64,000 nt of DNA. It comes from Aurifilum marmelostoma (lineage: Eukaryota > Ascomycota > Sordariomycetes > Diaporthales > Cryphonectriaceae). This document shows positions 12,088-23,400 of this stretch, in pieces. Under the pieces are notes generated by a model. That model ran no database searches. It saw only the letters and a list, made by a program, of their open reading frames with translations, and was not told where the DNA came from. Made by a program: the position numbers and the translations under genes. Location of the stretch: positions 310,001 to 374,000 of the forward strand of contig JAMXSV010000019.1 in NCBI GenBank assembly GCA_027559495.1. Direction: 5' to 3'. Position 1 is the first letter of the stretch; every line of letters starts with the position of its first letter.

Positions 12088-12813
12088 GACTTGAGATGCT
12101 GCCCGTTTTGTCCTGTCAGAAGAAGGTCGAGCGAGTGCAAGCCAGACAAGCCAGCTTCATCGTGTCTCACAGCTCAGGGCGGCCTAGGAAAAGCTTCGTC
12201 CCTGCACTCGAATATATATGACTGAACGCGCAGTGACGAATACAAAACTTTGTTGATGTACAAAACTTTGTCGATATCGGCAATCCCCACTCCCAACCGC
12301 ACAACGCCGTCTTCTCCGAGGCTGTGATTGTTACTACGGCGTATGTACCTGACGATCCGGTGGGGGAGGGGAAGACGTCGGGACAAGACATGCCTCTAAA
12401 GGATTTCACCGCTCCGCATATATGCAGTTCCCCCGCCTTGATATAGGCTCGGGGTTGCAATCTTGCAAGGAACCATGTATAGATCCATGATCACGAATCA
12501 CTCAAGTTACGTCGTCGTGCGTCCTCGGCCGAGCCTATGACCGGGTATATTTGGGGGAACTGACTCTTAAAAGTACACCAATGCAACAGAGCTGCTATTA
12601 TACTAGACCTAAATGAGCAATTTTCAATACTTCTACAACCACTGTCTAACACTCTGTTGTCTACTATGACCATCGTTGACATCGGATCTCAGAATTGAAA
12701 GCAAAATGATGCGAGCACCTGCGTGGGGAGGGGAAGGTGGTTGGTCCTGCTCCACTGCGTTACCCCAGAACACCTCCAACTCGGAAATGAGCTCTCTCCA
12801 CTTAATCATGATC
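12088..12813. other. Esterase promoter and 3' flank of the ABC transporter gene
   Basis: About 0.7 kb between two minus-strand genes. It holds the promoter of the carboxylesterase (right of 12087), including a pair of 16-base direct repeats at 12241-12274, and the 3' flank of the ABC transporter. No gene is supported. Confidence 0.5.
12241..12274. repeat. Short direct repeat in the esterase promoter
   Basis: Two nearly identical 16-base units (TACAAAACTTTGTTGA at 12241 and TACAAAACTTTGTCGA at 12259, one mismatch) separated by two bases. They lie about 155 bases upstream of the carboxylesterase start codon. The spacing of 18 bases between unit starts could suit a dimeric regulator, but it may be chance. 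Confidence 0.5.
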
Positions 12814-15800
12814 CTAATCCAACGTCTGGACTTGGCACTGCTCCCCAAGGTCAGTATCACACGCATATATGTAGATGGCTGAGCGAAGGATAGGTAGCAT
12901 GGAGGTGAAGTTTTTGGGAGACATCCCAAGAGTGAGTTTCGTAACAATCAAAGTACGGAGACAAGGAGGGGGAAAAAAAGACGTGCTCACCATCTTGTAA
13001 TAGACACCCTTCCTGGCAATGAGAGCGGCGTGAGTGCCCTGCTCAACAATATCTCCTTGATCCCCAAAAACAAATATCACGTCTGCGTCTCGTATCGTGG
13101 TCAGCCGATGTGCCACCGCAACGATGGTTCGACTGCCTTTGGTCGCGGCTAGGGCAGCCTGAACGCGTGCCTCGGTCTCGCTGTCGAGGCTGCTGGTCGC
13201 CTCGTCGAGCAGCAAGAGACCAGGCTGGCGGATGAGCGCACGTGCCAGGGAAATGCGCTGCTTCTGTCCACCAGACAGCGCAAGACCACCAGCTCCGATA
13301 TTGGTCTCGTAACCATCAGGAAGAGACACAATAAAGTCGTGAATGCCGGCATCGCGAGCAGCGTGGTGGACAGCCTCCTGGTTGGCTGTAAGGCTCGCGT
13401 CATTGTCGTGACTATCGTTCTGGGTGTGTACGCCCAGTGTGATGTTCTCGCGGATTGTGCCGCTGAAGAGGCACGGCTCCTGAGCCACCAGCGAGACTTT
13501 TCGTCTATAGGTTTCTAAACTCATATGGACGACGTCGATACCATTTAGCAGGATCTGGCCTTGTTGCGGCGTATAGAACCTCTCGATGAGCGATATGATA
13601 GTCGATTTTCCACTTCCTGTCGGGCCCACAAAGGCAGCGAACTGCCCTCTACCAATCTTCAGGTTCAGCCGACTGAAGATTTGGGCGGACCGCGTAGGGT
13701 ATCTAAAGCCGACGTCTCGAAACTCAAGTGTGACACCATCTTTCTCATATTTCATCGCGTCTGTGAAGCTCTGACAGTCATTGTTGCAAGAACTTATATC
13801 TTCGTCGTCGTCTTCCCTAGTGGCCAGGATACGATCGGCCGCCCGAGTCGCACTGGAAATATTTGGGCTCAGACTGAGCCATTGGCCGGTGCTTGTGCCG
13901 CCTTGAAGGACAGCAACGTACACAACCATGTACTGGAAGGGAGAATACTCATGATCACCGAGCAGCTGCCCACCGTACCACAACACAAAGGCCATGCAGA
14001 GCAGAGTGATGCTCTCGCTTAATGAGAACAATAGCACGGATACCGTGGCTGTGCGGAAAGCCTTGTTGATGTGTTGCAGCAGCATTTGCTCATACACCTG
14101 GCATATGTTGTCCTCCAAGGTGAGACTCACGACAGTCCGAATCGACGCGATGCTTTCACAGGCGAATCGAGCACTCTCGGAAAAGACGGCCTTGTTCATT
14201 TGGTCTAGGCCTATCTCATACCGCATCCGATAGACCATAGATCCCGTGACGACCGGGAGGGTTGTCAGTAGGGCGACAATTGTGAGCTTCCACCCGAATG
14301 CCATGGCTAGAGCAATGCATCCGAGGAGATTGATGCAAGATGTAACGACGGAAGCCATGTGCATTCCCACCAGCTCCTGTAGTTGTGTCGGGTCCGTTGA
14401 CAGGCGACCGGTCAGGGCCCCGACCGAGTTGTCTTGGTCGTTGTCAAAGAATGATGCCGGCTTCCTCAAAATGTTGGCAAAATATTCTTTTCGGTACGCC
14501 CTCGTGATAGCAAACCCCAAATTTGTGGTTGACCAACCCAGGGCAACGTGACCAAGGCCTACACCAACAGCCAGGGCAGCCATCATCAGAACCCAGAAAT
14601 TGACCACGGCTGACAAATTCGCATCCCAGAACGAGAAAAGGGACACGAGCTCTGCAAACAGATACGCCTGAAGTGGCGTAGCTGCACCGGCCACAAGGGC
14701 CCCAGAAGCCATGACTGCGTATGCTTTCCAGCGAAAGGACTGTTCAGATAGAATCGACCACAGCCTCCGACGTCGAGTCGATGACGTTGTATTCCCGAGG
14801 ACCTTCACGCGGCCATCAACCAGATCCTTCTCATCCTCGGCCGCGGATTGGTCTGGGAACCGTTCAGGCATGGTATCTTGCTGCCTACTGAAGCACAGCC
14901 CCTCATCATCTGACGCACAATCTGTGTCTGTCAAGGTTGTCGAACCTGGCTGTATATCGTTGCCCTCAGTCTCTAGACCCTGGCCCGTTTCAAATCGCTG
15001 AGCGAGAAACAATCGAGAATAAACCCCATCAACCTCAGCCAGGAGACTTGTGTGCGTCCCCTGCTGGACCACCTGGCCCTTTCGCAAGACAACAATCTTG
15101 TCGGCTTTTCGGACGGTGCTTAGTCTATGAGCAATGACGATGGTGGTGCGGCCGCGACTAGCACGGTCGAGGGCTGCCTGTACAATCTGCTCGCTCCGAA
15201 CATCAATGGCAGAGGTAGCTTCGTCCAGGATCAGAATTCTTGGCTGCTTAACGATCGCACGCGCAATCGCCAGCCGTTGGCGCTGGCCACCAGAAAGCTT
15301 TGAGCCAGCCTGCCCAACAGTGGTTTGGTATCCCTAGAGATATTTTGATCAGTATTTGTAATCAAGACGAGACACGGTGATTATATATCATCGCAAAGAC
15401 AACCAGATCTTGCCTTGTTCCTTACCTCTGGCAGTCGCAAGATGAAATCATTTGCAAACGCATCTCTGCATGCTTGTTCAATCATTCGTGCCTTCACATT
15501 GTCACCAGCATGCTCCCAGGCAGTCCCTACAAGCCCGTACTCCACATTTCTGTATATGGAGGTGTCAAAAAGTGCATTGTCCTGCTGTACGAGCCCGATT
15601 TGGGTACGCCACCATCTCGGATCAATCTCGTTGAGCTTGGTCCCTGAGATCGTCACAAGCCCGTTCCTCAGATGAAGGACCTGAAAAGTGTGAGCACGTT
15701 ACAACTTTGCCCGTTAAATGCTGGCTCATCTCTGAGTGCAGATAGATTTGGGCGTCACATGACTTACGAATGGATTGAGAACAGGATCCCCGTCGAACTC

Positions 15801-17629
15801 GTACCATTTCTGAATGATCCCAACAATAGTCGACTTGCCTTCGCCTGATTGCCCTACAAGAGCTGTGACCTGCTGAAGTGTCAGGGAATCAATTTAAGAA
15901 ATTATCGAAAACGACATGACTACTTACCTTCCCAGCCGGAAAGCTCACAGTCAAGTTGTGAAGTACTTTGACGTCTGGCCGCGCAGGATACGCGAAATTG
16001 ACGTTTTGCAAGGCGATGTCCCCATATGGAGATATCTCTCTCGATGTTCCAAGGACTGGCTTGGGACATTTGATGATGGTGTGAAAGATGGCAATGGCGT
16101 CTGCTGCTTGGAATGCAGCGGCTATGGGTGTTGACAACTGGGTTAGGGATGTTGCCATCTGGACGTTGGAAAGGAGTACCCTGGATTTGAAAGGCAGAAG
16201 GGAACCTAGGTCAGCCTGGACGTGGTATTGCATGTTCCTGAAAGGATCGACTTACACTATGAGTGGCTCCGGAGTTGTGATTTCCAGAAGCATGTACATC
16301 TCGAGAGCTGACCAAAAGGCGAGTGCAAATGTTCTGGATGCGCATTCAGTTCAGCAAAAGTCACTACCCCCTTTACGGGAATGTACTCATGAGGGCACCT
16401 ACGCATATACGATGAAATGAACTTATTCGCTATTAGTGTGCTATCCTTTTATCAACTCTCGAATGAGTCCGGGTGGGGTAGACTTACTGAGGCCGTTCTG
16501 CAAAGCGACTAAGGAGCCCATCTTCTTCCCCTTCCGGTGGCCCTCGTCTACTATTCCTGCATAAATATTCTCAATCCTGTACCTGGCACCAAGCGCCGCA
16601 AGCATACGCGCAGCATTGGGTGTCAAACACTCAGCAGCAACACTGCTTGCCTTGATGTCTTGCTCTAGGACGGTTGCCACGATCTTGGCAATCTGAGGCG
16701 TCACAGAAGTATAGATTGCGGCAATGCAGATGAAGCCGAGGCTTGTCACAAGCGTCAGGTACCAGTCGTACGCAAAAGCAACGACCAAACTGCCTATGAT
16801 CATGGAGGTAGCCGAAAATATTTGGCCCATTCTTTCCGAGATGCCAATTTGCAAGTTGTTTGCCACGGTGGTCACTATAGATGCAGTCTGGCCTGTAGGA
16901 AGCATATCCAATGTCGATATTGGGAGCTTGAACAAGGACCGCAGATACACTGTTCTGACGGTGGCTGAGATCCGCAGACTTGTCATGCGCAGACCGAGCT
17001 GTTACGCAAGCTCAGCAAATGAATTTTAACTTCAGAGATAGCAATATAATGAGCAGGGAGTCAGGTGAAAGGGGAAACGAACGTTTGATGCATAGGTAAG
17101 AACAAGCTTGACCAGAAATACGAATACAATGTTCTTTCTGCGCCGCAAGATGCCAAAGTTAGGTCATCACCAAAGTGTTTAATGCCCTCCGTCAATGATT
17201 ACACCTCGCCAGGATGATACGTACACTGTCTCGTTCACTCCTTGGAGAAAGTCGGCCTCAGTTTCTTGAGAGCTCTGCTTGAAGAACTTGGTGAACGTTG
17301 CAGTGAGCTGTCCTGAGATATGTTTTAGTGATCCGTATAATGAGGGTGACAGATGAGGACATAATTACCGAATAAAATGTAGGTCACAGGCATAGTTAGC
17401 CCAGCGGCGAAGGAAGCTAGACATGATGCTGCCACCACACTCTGGTCAGCCAGACTCGCGTACGAGAAGATTGACTGGTTATGTCCTGGTCAGCTTTCCT
17501 TCGTCGTATCTTGATATTGTTCAGGGCAACAGCATAGGTATTCCTTACAATGAAATTGCCAATGGCCGCCCTCTTCTCGTCTGAGATTCCTAGTAGATTT
17601 CCTTCACCAACGTTACGAGCTCCCGACAT
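12814..17629 (-). CDS. Full-length ABCB (MDR-type) ABC transporter
   Basis: Twelve exons by hand splicing (17629-17549, 17474-17369, 17312-17225, 17137-17083, 16998-16488, 16429-16399, 16333-16256, 16180-15928, 15869-15768, 15680-15426, 15333-12991, 12837-12814) give 1308 residues, the usual size of TMD-NBD-TMD-NBD exporters. NBD1 has Walker A GQSGEGKST, Q-loop IGLVQQD, signature KLSGGQRQRL, Walker B ILILDEATSA and an H-loop. NBD2 has GPTGSGKST, LVAQEPCLF, LSGGQKQRI and LLLLDEATSS. All key ATPase residues are present, so it should be active at the plasma membrane. The last exon encodes only CQVQTLD, matching the family's usual ending. The 31-base exon at 16399-16429 is needed for phase but is the weakest part. 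The N-terminus is short for fungal MDRs, so an upstream exon is possible. Its place beside the PKS suggests product export or self-protection. Confidence 0.92.
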
Positions 17630-18364
17630 CTTCTGCGAGTCGAATATGGCATCTGAGCAGACAACATGTGAATATCAAGCTCTTGGATCGGCAATACCAA
17701 AATGGGACTTCGAGGCCAGTTGTCGACGGTAAGATTGCTGAGCTGGCAGTTCAATCGGAGCAGCACCTGGACAACAGTCAACAGCGGCCTGCAGAGACGA
17801 TCTGCTTGAACCATTGATCGCCACAATGTCTCACGAGGCATAAAGAATCATTGGATGTCTCGGCGCCGATTATCTTGCACGGACAGCATCAGATTCAGCT
17901 CTTGGCGCCATCTTCATCTATCGACTCTAGTTTTGAACGCCTCGTTTCATCCAGACAGAGCGCTGTTCGAGGAGACAAAGTGTCATTAACGAAACGAAGC
18001 CATTGGCAACGGTTCGTGGTCCGAGCCCGCTATCCGCGCATCGTAGTTTGAGTACCCAAGTGGAGACTTGATTCATCGCGACATTCTGAATCGACGCAGG
18101 TGAGCTAGCGTTACAGCCGCAGATCTTGGATACTAGTGTTTGTGCGGGTGCTCAGACCGTTTAGATCGTTCACTCGAAGTCCGGCACAGATCATCTGGCC
18201 TTTTGTCACTGTGCTGGGTGCCATCCATTGTGACAGCTCTGATACAGGGGGTCAATAGTGTCTCCATATTCTCAAGGCTAGCCAGCTATCCTCTCGTGTC
18301 TCATCTTGTCATGTTCTCATTACCCATCTGATCATTCTCCTGCTAATTGATAGCGTCTGTGCGT
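17630..18364. other. ABC transporter promoter and 3' flank of the FSH hydrolase gene
   Basis: About 0.7 kb between two minus-strand genes. No gene is supported. A perfect 10-base palindrome TCGGCGCCGA sits at 17870-17879, about 240 bases upstream of the transporter start codon. GC-rich palindromes of this kind are sometimes zinc-cluster factor sites, but one copy proves nothing. Confidence 0.45.
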
Positions 18365-19404
18365 CTACATATCGCCGTCCTCTTGCATTTCGGCCACCGC
18401 CCCACAGATCACGTCCACAAGCTCCCTGATCGTCTCTTTGTCCCTGGGCAGCGTGTGACCTTTTGCGTGATCAAATAGAACTGCAGTATCCATGTCGCAC
18501 ACGTTGTAAAGTGCCATCGATCCATGTATGTATGGATCAAGTGAGCCCACTGCAAAAGTGAATAATAACATTTTAGTAGATGAATCAGGGAGCCACGCAT
18601 TACAAACTGGAATGAGAGAGTAAAAGCATACCGATGTGGAGTGTTCTTGTCTCGATCCTCTCGTCGCTTTCATCTGCCAGGAGGATGTCATGCGTGCGGG
18701 GGTCCAGAGGCGGCCAGCCTGCAAAGAAGATGCCGTACTTGAAGAGAGGCTTCGCCCCCCATCGTTTCTGCTGTCGCTGTTGATAGAGTAGCATTGTTGC
18801 CGCTATGGTGGCACCTTCTGAATAGCCCACAACAGCATCAAAGGGCCCATGTTTTTTGACAATGTTCAGGATGTACTTGATGGCGTTGTTGGTAGACCGA
18901 TGCGCGGTCGCCACAGCGCTCGGTGTTCCAGCATCTGAATCGGATTCTGAAGAGTCGTCGCATCCGCGCAGCAACTCACGCATTGTGTCCTCGGCGATCT
19001 CACACTCGGGAAAGTCGCGTATCCTCGAAAGGACATCGTCTGACTGGCCCTTGCTGGCGGCTCCATCCGGCTCAATGAATCTGTAGTGAGGTGCTGGGCC
19101 GAAGTAGTCTTCAAAACCTGGCGGGGGAACAGCTTGACATGGACCATGGGCGAAATAGAATGTCGAAGGCCGGCCATCACCAACATCGCCGAGTTCTTTC
19201 AATATCGGGGCTGCTTCAAGTCAGTGTGATTGGGGATTGATACGCGATCATAGGGTAAATCTGTCCTGAAGATGAAGACTAACCCAGCTGGACTTGAAAT
19301 TTCTATGTTCTACATTAGCCTAGAGGCCTACCCAAGGAGACTATTCCTGTGCCTTAACTTACATCGGCACTGCCATATGCTCCGTTGAGGCAGAGGAACC
19401 GCAT
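18365..19404 (-). CDS. FSH1-family serine hydrolase
   Basis: Four exons (19404-19363, 19302-19284, 19210-18632, 18549-18365) give 274 residues. The protein opens with MRFLCLNGAYGSAD; the 19-base exon 2 restores the family's KFQVQLAPI. The alpha/beta-hydrolase triad is visible: nucleophile in AVVGYSEGATIAA, Asp in VGSLDPYIHG and His in AKGHTLPRD. PPPGFEDYFGP is another family landmark. FSH-type hydrolases commonly sit in fungal polyketide clusters, where they release or edit the PKS-bound chain or act as esterases. The gene is divergent from the PKS, sharing a 1063-base intergenic region, so co-regulation is likely. A Ser/Asp-rich insert between the Glu/Arg helix and the catalytic elbow makes it slightly longer than the yeast proteins. 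Confidence 0.9.
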
Positions 19405-20467
19405 GATGGCAACAATGCACACGCCAACGTTCGCGGCAGGGCAAAGAAGTTGAAAGGAGAAGGGATGAACGGTCAACAAGAAAGGGTGTATGGGGGCTTG
19501 CTTGACTTCAACAACACACAGGTTGAGGCTGAATTTGAACCTGAGAATCTGGACTTCAGCAGATAGGCTGAGGGAGCCTGTTATGAGGTAATGAAGATAT
19601 AGACCACGATATATGACACCACAGTGTTGGTATCATTACTGCTGGTTCTGTCAATCTTCCCAACACCACCATGGTGTGGATCAGGGGCCCGGACATTGGG
19701 CTTTCCAGCGTCACTGCCTCAGTTAGAACAACATCGGACGTCCACTGAGAGACATTCCGAGCATCGAGACTAGCCTCTCAATAGCTGATATCTACATTCT
19801 GACCTGGCGGGAACCACGACAGGGAACAACACTGCAGCAGGCCTCCAGGTCTTAAACAACAATCAGCTGGACTCACAAGTAATTGTACTTGGCGATTCAC
19901 TCTGCCACTCAATCGGTATGTTCAGGTCGAGACCTTATCAGTCCTCCCTTTAAACATGAAACCTCCATCGACTTAGCCCCTCGCGGCCCGTGAACTGGGC
20001 TGGTTTCCAGTTCAACGCTCAGACTCGTCAGTTTAGATCTATATGGACGAGTCATGTGTAGAAAGCGACGTGTTACAGAGTGAATGGCGGCCGGGGAAAC
20101 TTCAGAGATGGATGTTGAGAGAAGTTCGTGTTGTCACGGCCCCTGTGAAACTGTTTCTATCAAACCAGAAAGGGGGTCATAGCAACGCCACAGATCGGCT
20201 TGGCTTGTTAGTGATCTTGATTGTGGTCTTGGTGGCGTTGGCGTGATTCAATATAATAAAGAAGAGATCTTGCGATTGGATAGCATCATGCCGCGCGAAA
20301 GATCTGGACTAGAATCGGCTGTGGTGTCATTCGAGTACTGACGATCCAATTCAACAAAGATGACAGCTTGAAGCAGACTTTTTGGTGTGGAATCCCCTCC
20401 AAAGACTACGCTGTCTCGCTTATAGGTCCATGAAACGTTGCTGGTCAACATCAAATAATTAATTACC
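19405..20467. promoter_or_regulatory. Divergent promoter region of FSH hydrolase and PKS genes
   Basis: A 1063-base non-coding region between two genes read outward. It is the natural place for pathway-specific regulation of both. An AT-rich TATA-like stretch (CAATATAATAAAG) lies about 220 bases before the PKS start, and the PKS start codon is preceded by AATAATTAATTACC. A CGGCCG element is at about 20089. I found no repeated operator that I would defend. Confidence 0.5.
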
Positions 20468-23400
20468 ATGGCACCTGCTACCTTCTCAAGTTCCTCGTCC
20501 GACGAGTCGTCGCCAGCAACAAGTCCGGGAATCTCCTACCCCACCGCAACAGAGGACGGAAGTTTCGTTGACGGCCTGAACGATAGCAGCAACACTGCTG
20601 CGATGCCCTCAGATGGCATGCCGAGCATGGAAGGGCAGCAACAACAGCCCATTGCCATAGTCGGCATGGCGTGTCGTCTTCCTGGAGGCGTCAGCAACCC
20701 GCTCGAGTTCTGGGAACTGTGCTCGAGAGCACGAAGTGGATTCATGGCGGGCGCACCTAAAGAGCGCTTCCACCACGAGGCATTCTACCATTCAAACCCA
20801 GGGAAGACGGGTGCCTATCATTCACAGGGTGGATATTTTCTTCATGAAGACCCAGCTACGTTTGATGCGCCGTTCTTCTCACTAACGAAGAAGGAGGCCA
20901 TCGCAAGTGAGTAGAAGCACCCAGCTCTGATTTTTCGGTATCATCACACGTGCTAACCATCTTCTGTCTCTCACAGTGGATCCACAGCAGAGGCTCTTGC
21001 TCGAGTGCACGTTCGAGGCTCTGGAGAGCGCTGGCATACCGAAGCACTCTGTCATTGGACAACAGGTTGGAGTTTTCATTGGTGGCAGTCTATCTGGGTA
21101 TGAGACTCACCTCTCGCGTGATTCCGATTCCATGCCAATGTATCAATCCACAGGTCAGTCTCAAAACGGATCAAGTCTGCGCCAGGTAGATAATGCACAG
21201 TGCTCACACTCTCGTTCGACATCACAGGATGCGCTCAGGCAATGCAGTCTAACAGGTTATCACACTTCTTCGTCTTGCGAGGACCGAGCTTCACCCTCGA
21301 CACGGCTTGTTCCTCTAGTCTAGTGGCGCTTCATGCGGCGTGTCAGAGTATACGGAACGGAGAGTCCTTCATGGCTATCACCGGGGCCTGCCACCTGAAC
21401 TTGATGCCCGATTCCTTCATTTCTTTCTCGACTGGCCGGTACGTACCTCCAATCTTACTATCAATACGAGAACCAAGGGTGATCAAAACATAACAAAACT
21501 GATACTCTTGCTTTGGCTCACAGGCTGCTTTCCGACTCTGGTCGCTCTATAGCCTTCGACGAGCGTGGCACCGGATTCGGTCGAGGAGAGGGCTGTGGCA
21601 TCATCGTCTTGAAACCTCTCAACCAAGCAATTGCGGATAAGGATGCGATCCGCGCCCTTATTCTCGGGACTGGTATAAATCAAGACGGCAACACTCCCGG
21701 TATCACGATGCCCAATGGTGATGCCCAAGGTGAGTAACAACACTTGTTGCTGATAGGCCGATTCCCGATTCCCTAAACTTAGTCACAAACGTTTTTTCGA
21801 ATTGGACCAGAACTGACGGATAGGCTCACGCCACAGAAACCTTGATCAAGCAGGTCTACAGGAGTGCGGGCCTGGATCGGCGAGACTGTGGTTTTGTCGA
21901 GGCACACGGCACAGGCACAAAAATTGGCGATCCTACCGAAGCAGGCGCCATCTATCGTGCCCTGGGAGAGTCACGATCTGTCAGAGATCCGCTCTTCATT
22001 GGGTCCGTGAAGTCAAACATCGGCCACCTCGAAGCGGCATCTGGCGTGGCTGCGGTCATCAAAGCCGCACTGATGCTTGAACGGGGGTTTATTCTGCCAA
22101 ATACCGACTTTAGGACGCCTAATAAAAAGATCCCGTGGAAGGAGTGGAATCTGGCGGTACCAAAGACCCAGCGTCCGTGGCCCAAGGGCAAAAAATACGT
22201 GAGCGTCAATAATTTCGGTTTCGGCGGCACAAATGCACATGTTGTTCTCGGGAAAGGCCCGGCTCTCACGAAGAAGCCGGCTATGTCGAGGCGAACTACA
22301 GCAAAGGACAACTCGGCCGCTGAGAAATCTGGCAGGAAGAAATTGTTTGTTCTCTCTGGCAATGATAGACAGTCGCTCGAAGCTACCATGGCGAACTTGG
22401 TTGTTTACCTCGAACAGAGACCCGAGTAAGCATAGTTTCTGGCAATAGTTTGGCTGCGATGGTTGATAAAACAATTTTCATTGACAAGTGCTTCTTTAGG
22501 ATATTCCAGTCGGACCTTCTCGAACATCTCTGTTACACCCTAAGCAGAAGGTCTCTCCTCAAATGGCGTCTCGCCATTCCGGCCGGAACCTCATTCGAGC
22601 TCATCGAGGCGCTCAACAGCAAGAATATCATCTCTACTCGAACCACAGCGCCTGGTCAGGGGCAGCATCAAGACCTCAACCTTGGGTTTGTATTTACAGG
22701 CCAGGGTGCACAGTGGCATGCCATGGGTCGAGAGCTGTATGGACCAGGTGGCTTCCCGGCATACACGGCCGCCATGGATCGCGCAGACACATGCCTGAGA
22801 AAATTGGGCTCCCAATGGTCCCTGATCGAGGAGCTGATGCAAGAAGACGCGGAATCATCAAAAGTCTCAAAAGCACACATCAGCCAGCCTAGCTGTACAG
22901 CGGTACAACTGTGTCTTGTTGATCTCTTACACTCGTGGGGGCTTCGACCCTACGCTGTGACAGGGCACTCGAGCGGTGAAATCGCGGCAGCATATGCGGC
23001 TGGAATTATCACATTCGAGTCGGCTATGGCGATTTCCTATCACCGAGGAAAAATGATTCCAGTGCTCAAGTCCGACTTTCCTCGCCTGCAAGGCGCCATG
23101 ATGGCCGTCGGTGGCTCGAAAGACGAGTTACAGCCTCTCATTGATATGGTGAACTCGAAGGCCGAGATGAAAGACAAGGGAAAAGAGATCCGTGTCGCTT
23201 GTTATAACAGTCCTAGCGGCCTCACAATTTCTGGCGACGCTGAAGCGGTTGCACTGCTCGAGGACACCATCAAGACAACACAGCCGGCTACTTTTAACAG
23301 ACGTCTTCAAGTCGACGTTGCGTACCACTCACATCATATGGATCTTGTGGCCAAGGAGTACAAGGCTGCGTTGCAATCCTTACCAAGACCCAGACGAAGC

